NCBI GenBank assembly: GCA_000696115.1
Contig: JJOH01000014.1
Coordinates: forward strand, 62,001-126,000
Length of the DNA: 64,000 nucleotides
Source: Streptomyces olindensis
Lineage (GTDB): Bacteria; Actinomycetota; Actinomycetes; Streptomycetales; Streptomycetaceae
Direction: 5' to 3'
The notes beneath the pieces are model-generated. The model searched no databases. It worked only from the letters and a program-made list of their open reading frames with translations, and had not been told where the DNA came from. The first letter of the stretch is position 1. The number at the start of each line of letters is the position of its first letter. This document shows, one piece after another, positions 62,905-64,000 of this stretch. The position numbers and the translations under genes were made by a program.

Positions 62905-63696
62905 GTTGCCGGCCGGTGACGGCTCCGGTGTCGTCGTCACGGTCCTCACCCCGCGCGCCCGCAGCTCCGCGAGGACGCTCTCGTCGGCCGCGTCGTCCGT
63001 CACCAGCGTCCAGCCCTCGCACAGCGCCGTCCAGGCGTGGAAGGGGCGGCGGCCCAGCTTGGCGGCGTGGGCGAGGACGTAGACGTGGTCGGCGCGGCGG
63101 GCCATCAGTTCCTTGAGGCGGGTCTGGCGCAGGTCGGCCTCGCAGATGCCGAGTTCGGGGGAGATGCCGTCCGTGCCGAGGAAGACCCGGTCGAACGTCA
63201 TGCGTTCCAGGGCGGCTTCGGTGAGCGGGCCGACGAAGCCCTGGCTGAGCGGGCGCAGGGTGCCGCCGAGGCACTCGACGTGGACCGTCTCGACGTCGGA
63301 CAGCGCCTGCAGGGCGGTGAGTCCGGTGGTCGCCACGGTGAGGTCCTCGGCCGTGCGCAGCTCGTGGGCGAGCGCGCCGACCGTGGAGCCGGCGTCCAGC
63401 AGCAGTGTCTCGCCGGGCCGCACCCGGGCCGCCGCCCAGCGGGCGATGGCCTGCTTGGCCTCGAAGGCCTCCCCGATCCGCTGCCGCAGCGAGGCCTCGG
63501 GGTGCGCGGCCAGGGCCATGGCCCCGCCGTAGGTGCGGGCCAGGCGGCCGTCGGTGGTGAGCTTCGCGAGATCGCGGCGGATGGTGGAGGCCGTCACGCC
63601 GAACAGCTGCGAGAGCTCCTCCACGCTCGCCAGGCCGGTGGTGGTGGCGAGGTGGACGATGCGGTCGCGCCGGGCCTGGGAGCCGATCGCAGACAT
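62893..63696 (-). CDS. DeoR/GlpR-family regulator
   Basis: A 267-residue DeoR protein: RRDRIVHLATTTGLASVEELSQLFGVTASTIRRDLAKLTTDGRLARTYGGAM is the HTH with the family's ...RRDL...L...G.L.R.HGG signature, then a sugar-phosphate-sensing domain (LLLDAGSTVGALAHEL, VTTTPEPS). ATG 63696 (MSAIGSQARRD). Direct AGGACACC repeats lie immediately upstream. It follows the pdxA gene on the same strand and is probably its repressor, sensing a phosphorylated acid sugar. Confidence 0.88.
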   Translation of the reverse strand: MSAIGSQARRDRIVHLATTTGLASVEELSQLFGVTASTIRRDLAKLTTDGRLARTYGGAMALAAHPEASLRQRIGEAFEAKQAIARWAAARVRPGETLLLDAGSTVGALAHELRTAEDLTVATTGLTALQALSDVETVHVECLGGTLRPLSQGFVGPLTEAALERMTFDRVFLGTDGISPELGICEADLRQTRLKELMARRADHVYVLAHAAKLGRRPFHAWTALCEGWTLVTDDAADESVLAELRARGVRTVTTTPEPSPAGNGER

Positions 63697-63703
63697 CGGT
63701 CTT

Positions 63704-63735
63704 GGTGTCCTTAGGTGTCCTGAGCCAGAGGTCCT
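63704..63735 (-). promoter_or_regulatory. Direct repeats before the DeoR gene
   Basis: On the minus strand AGGACACC occurs twice with three nt between (63704-63720), and a third AGGAC lies at about 63731. DeoR proteins often use directly repeated half-sites. Confidence 0.4.
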
Positions 63736-63767
63736 GGGCTGCAAACGAACCTGCCGTCGGCAGACGG

Positions 63768-64000
63768 TCAGCGGGCGGCCGGAGCGGTCGACATCTCGGC
63801 GGCCTGGCGCAGGGCCTCGACCATGCTACCGGGCTCGGCGCGGCCGGTTCCGGCGATGTCGAAGGCCGTGCCGTGGTCCACCGAGGTGCGGATCACCGGC
63901 AGTCCGACGGTGAGGTTGACCCCGGCCTCGATGCCGAGGACCTTGACGGGGCCGTGCCCCTGGTCGTGGTACATCGCCACGATCAGGTCGTAGTCGCCGC
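63768..64000 (-). CDS. pdxA: 4-hydroxythreonine-4-phosphate dehydrogenase/PdxA-like protein, C-terminal part
   Basis: The gene continues beyond the right edge; the last ~77 codons are visible. GDYDLIVAMYHDQGHGPVKVLGIEAGVNLTVGLPVIRTSVDHGTAFDIAGTG is the PdxA metal- and substrate-binding region (MYHDQGH, TSVDHGTAFD). Besides pyridoxal biosynthesis, PdxA2-type members oxidise four-carbon acid-sugar phosphates (D-threonate/erythronate). A DeoR gene next to it and an MFS nearby favour the latter. The stop is the TGA complement at 63768-63770. Confidence 0.88.
   Translation of the reverse strand, partial: GDYDLIVAMYHDQGHGPVKVLGIEAGVNLTVGLPVIRTSVDHGTAFDIAGTGRAEPGSMVEALRQAAEMSTAPAAR

Overview
The window is high-GC actinobacterial DNA, almost certainly from a Streptomyces chromosome. 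Signs are G/C-rich third codon positions, frequent GTG starts, GGAGG-type ribosome binding sites, many one-component regulators next to the enzymes they may control, mycothiol-type enzymes and a PASTA-less Ser/Thr kinase. I saw no rRNA, tRNA, CRISPR array, insertion sequence or phage module. It reads as ordinary core or sub-core chromosome with many small metabolic and regulatory loci rather than one large biosynthetic cluster.

Layout. 1-7 kb: a DUF5134 edge gene, a FUSC transporter/MarR pair behind a perfect palindrome, two VOC proteins, two GNAT acetyltransferases, and a recombination scar (5281-6351) in which a broken DsbA-like gene sits between truncated HxlR and NAD(P)H-oxidoreductase remnants. 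7-13 kb: GDPD phosphodiesterase, the coupled DUF6421-SDR-threonine-aldolase operon, a secreted repeat-type protein and a transglutaminase-like protein with a clear leaderless promoter. 13-20.4 kb: acyltransferase, DUF4395/thioredoxin pair, flavin reductase, etfBA with a strong terminator, a Tat-exported EEP phosphodiesterase and a DUF6986 aldolase-like protein. 20.5-31.5 kb: Ser/Thr kinase, LacI/ROK sugar-kinase pair, AraC-VOC-UvrA-like group, small orphan proteins and a TmrB-like/Nudix fusion.

31.8-37.9 kb is a five-gene oligopeptide/dipeptide ABC importer (C-A-B-D-F order) with a hairpin after the binding-protein gene. 38-45 kb: metallo-beta-lactamase-fold hydrolase, M20 dipeptidase, geranylgeranyl-reductase-like flavoprotein, deazaflavin-type oxidoreductase and a TetR regulator separated by a dense array of GAGC-N3-GCTC sites, then a NarL-type two-component pair. 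46-51 kb: a branched-chain amino-acid ABC importer (livHMGF), with its binding-protein gene convergent on the other strand. 51-64 kb: drug-efflux MFS/MarR pair sharing a near-perfect operator, mycothiol-dependent isomerase, SDR, a frameshifted MFS gene beside a 38-bp tandem repeat, a GCS2-type glutamate-cysteine ligase, Gfo/ThuA pair, methyltransferase/MerR pair with a palindromic operator, an MFS metabolite transporter, a 52-bp tandem repeat array, and a DeoR regulator next to a truncated pdxA-type gene.

The repeating theme is divergent regulator-target pairs whose shared intergenic DNA carries a visible palindrome (MarR, LacI, TetR, MarR, MerR). The most unusual sequence structures are three minisatellite-like arrays (66, 38 and 52 bp periods), the pseudogene scar, and two otherwise well-preserved genes each broken by one extra base.
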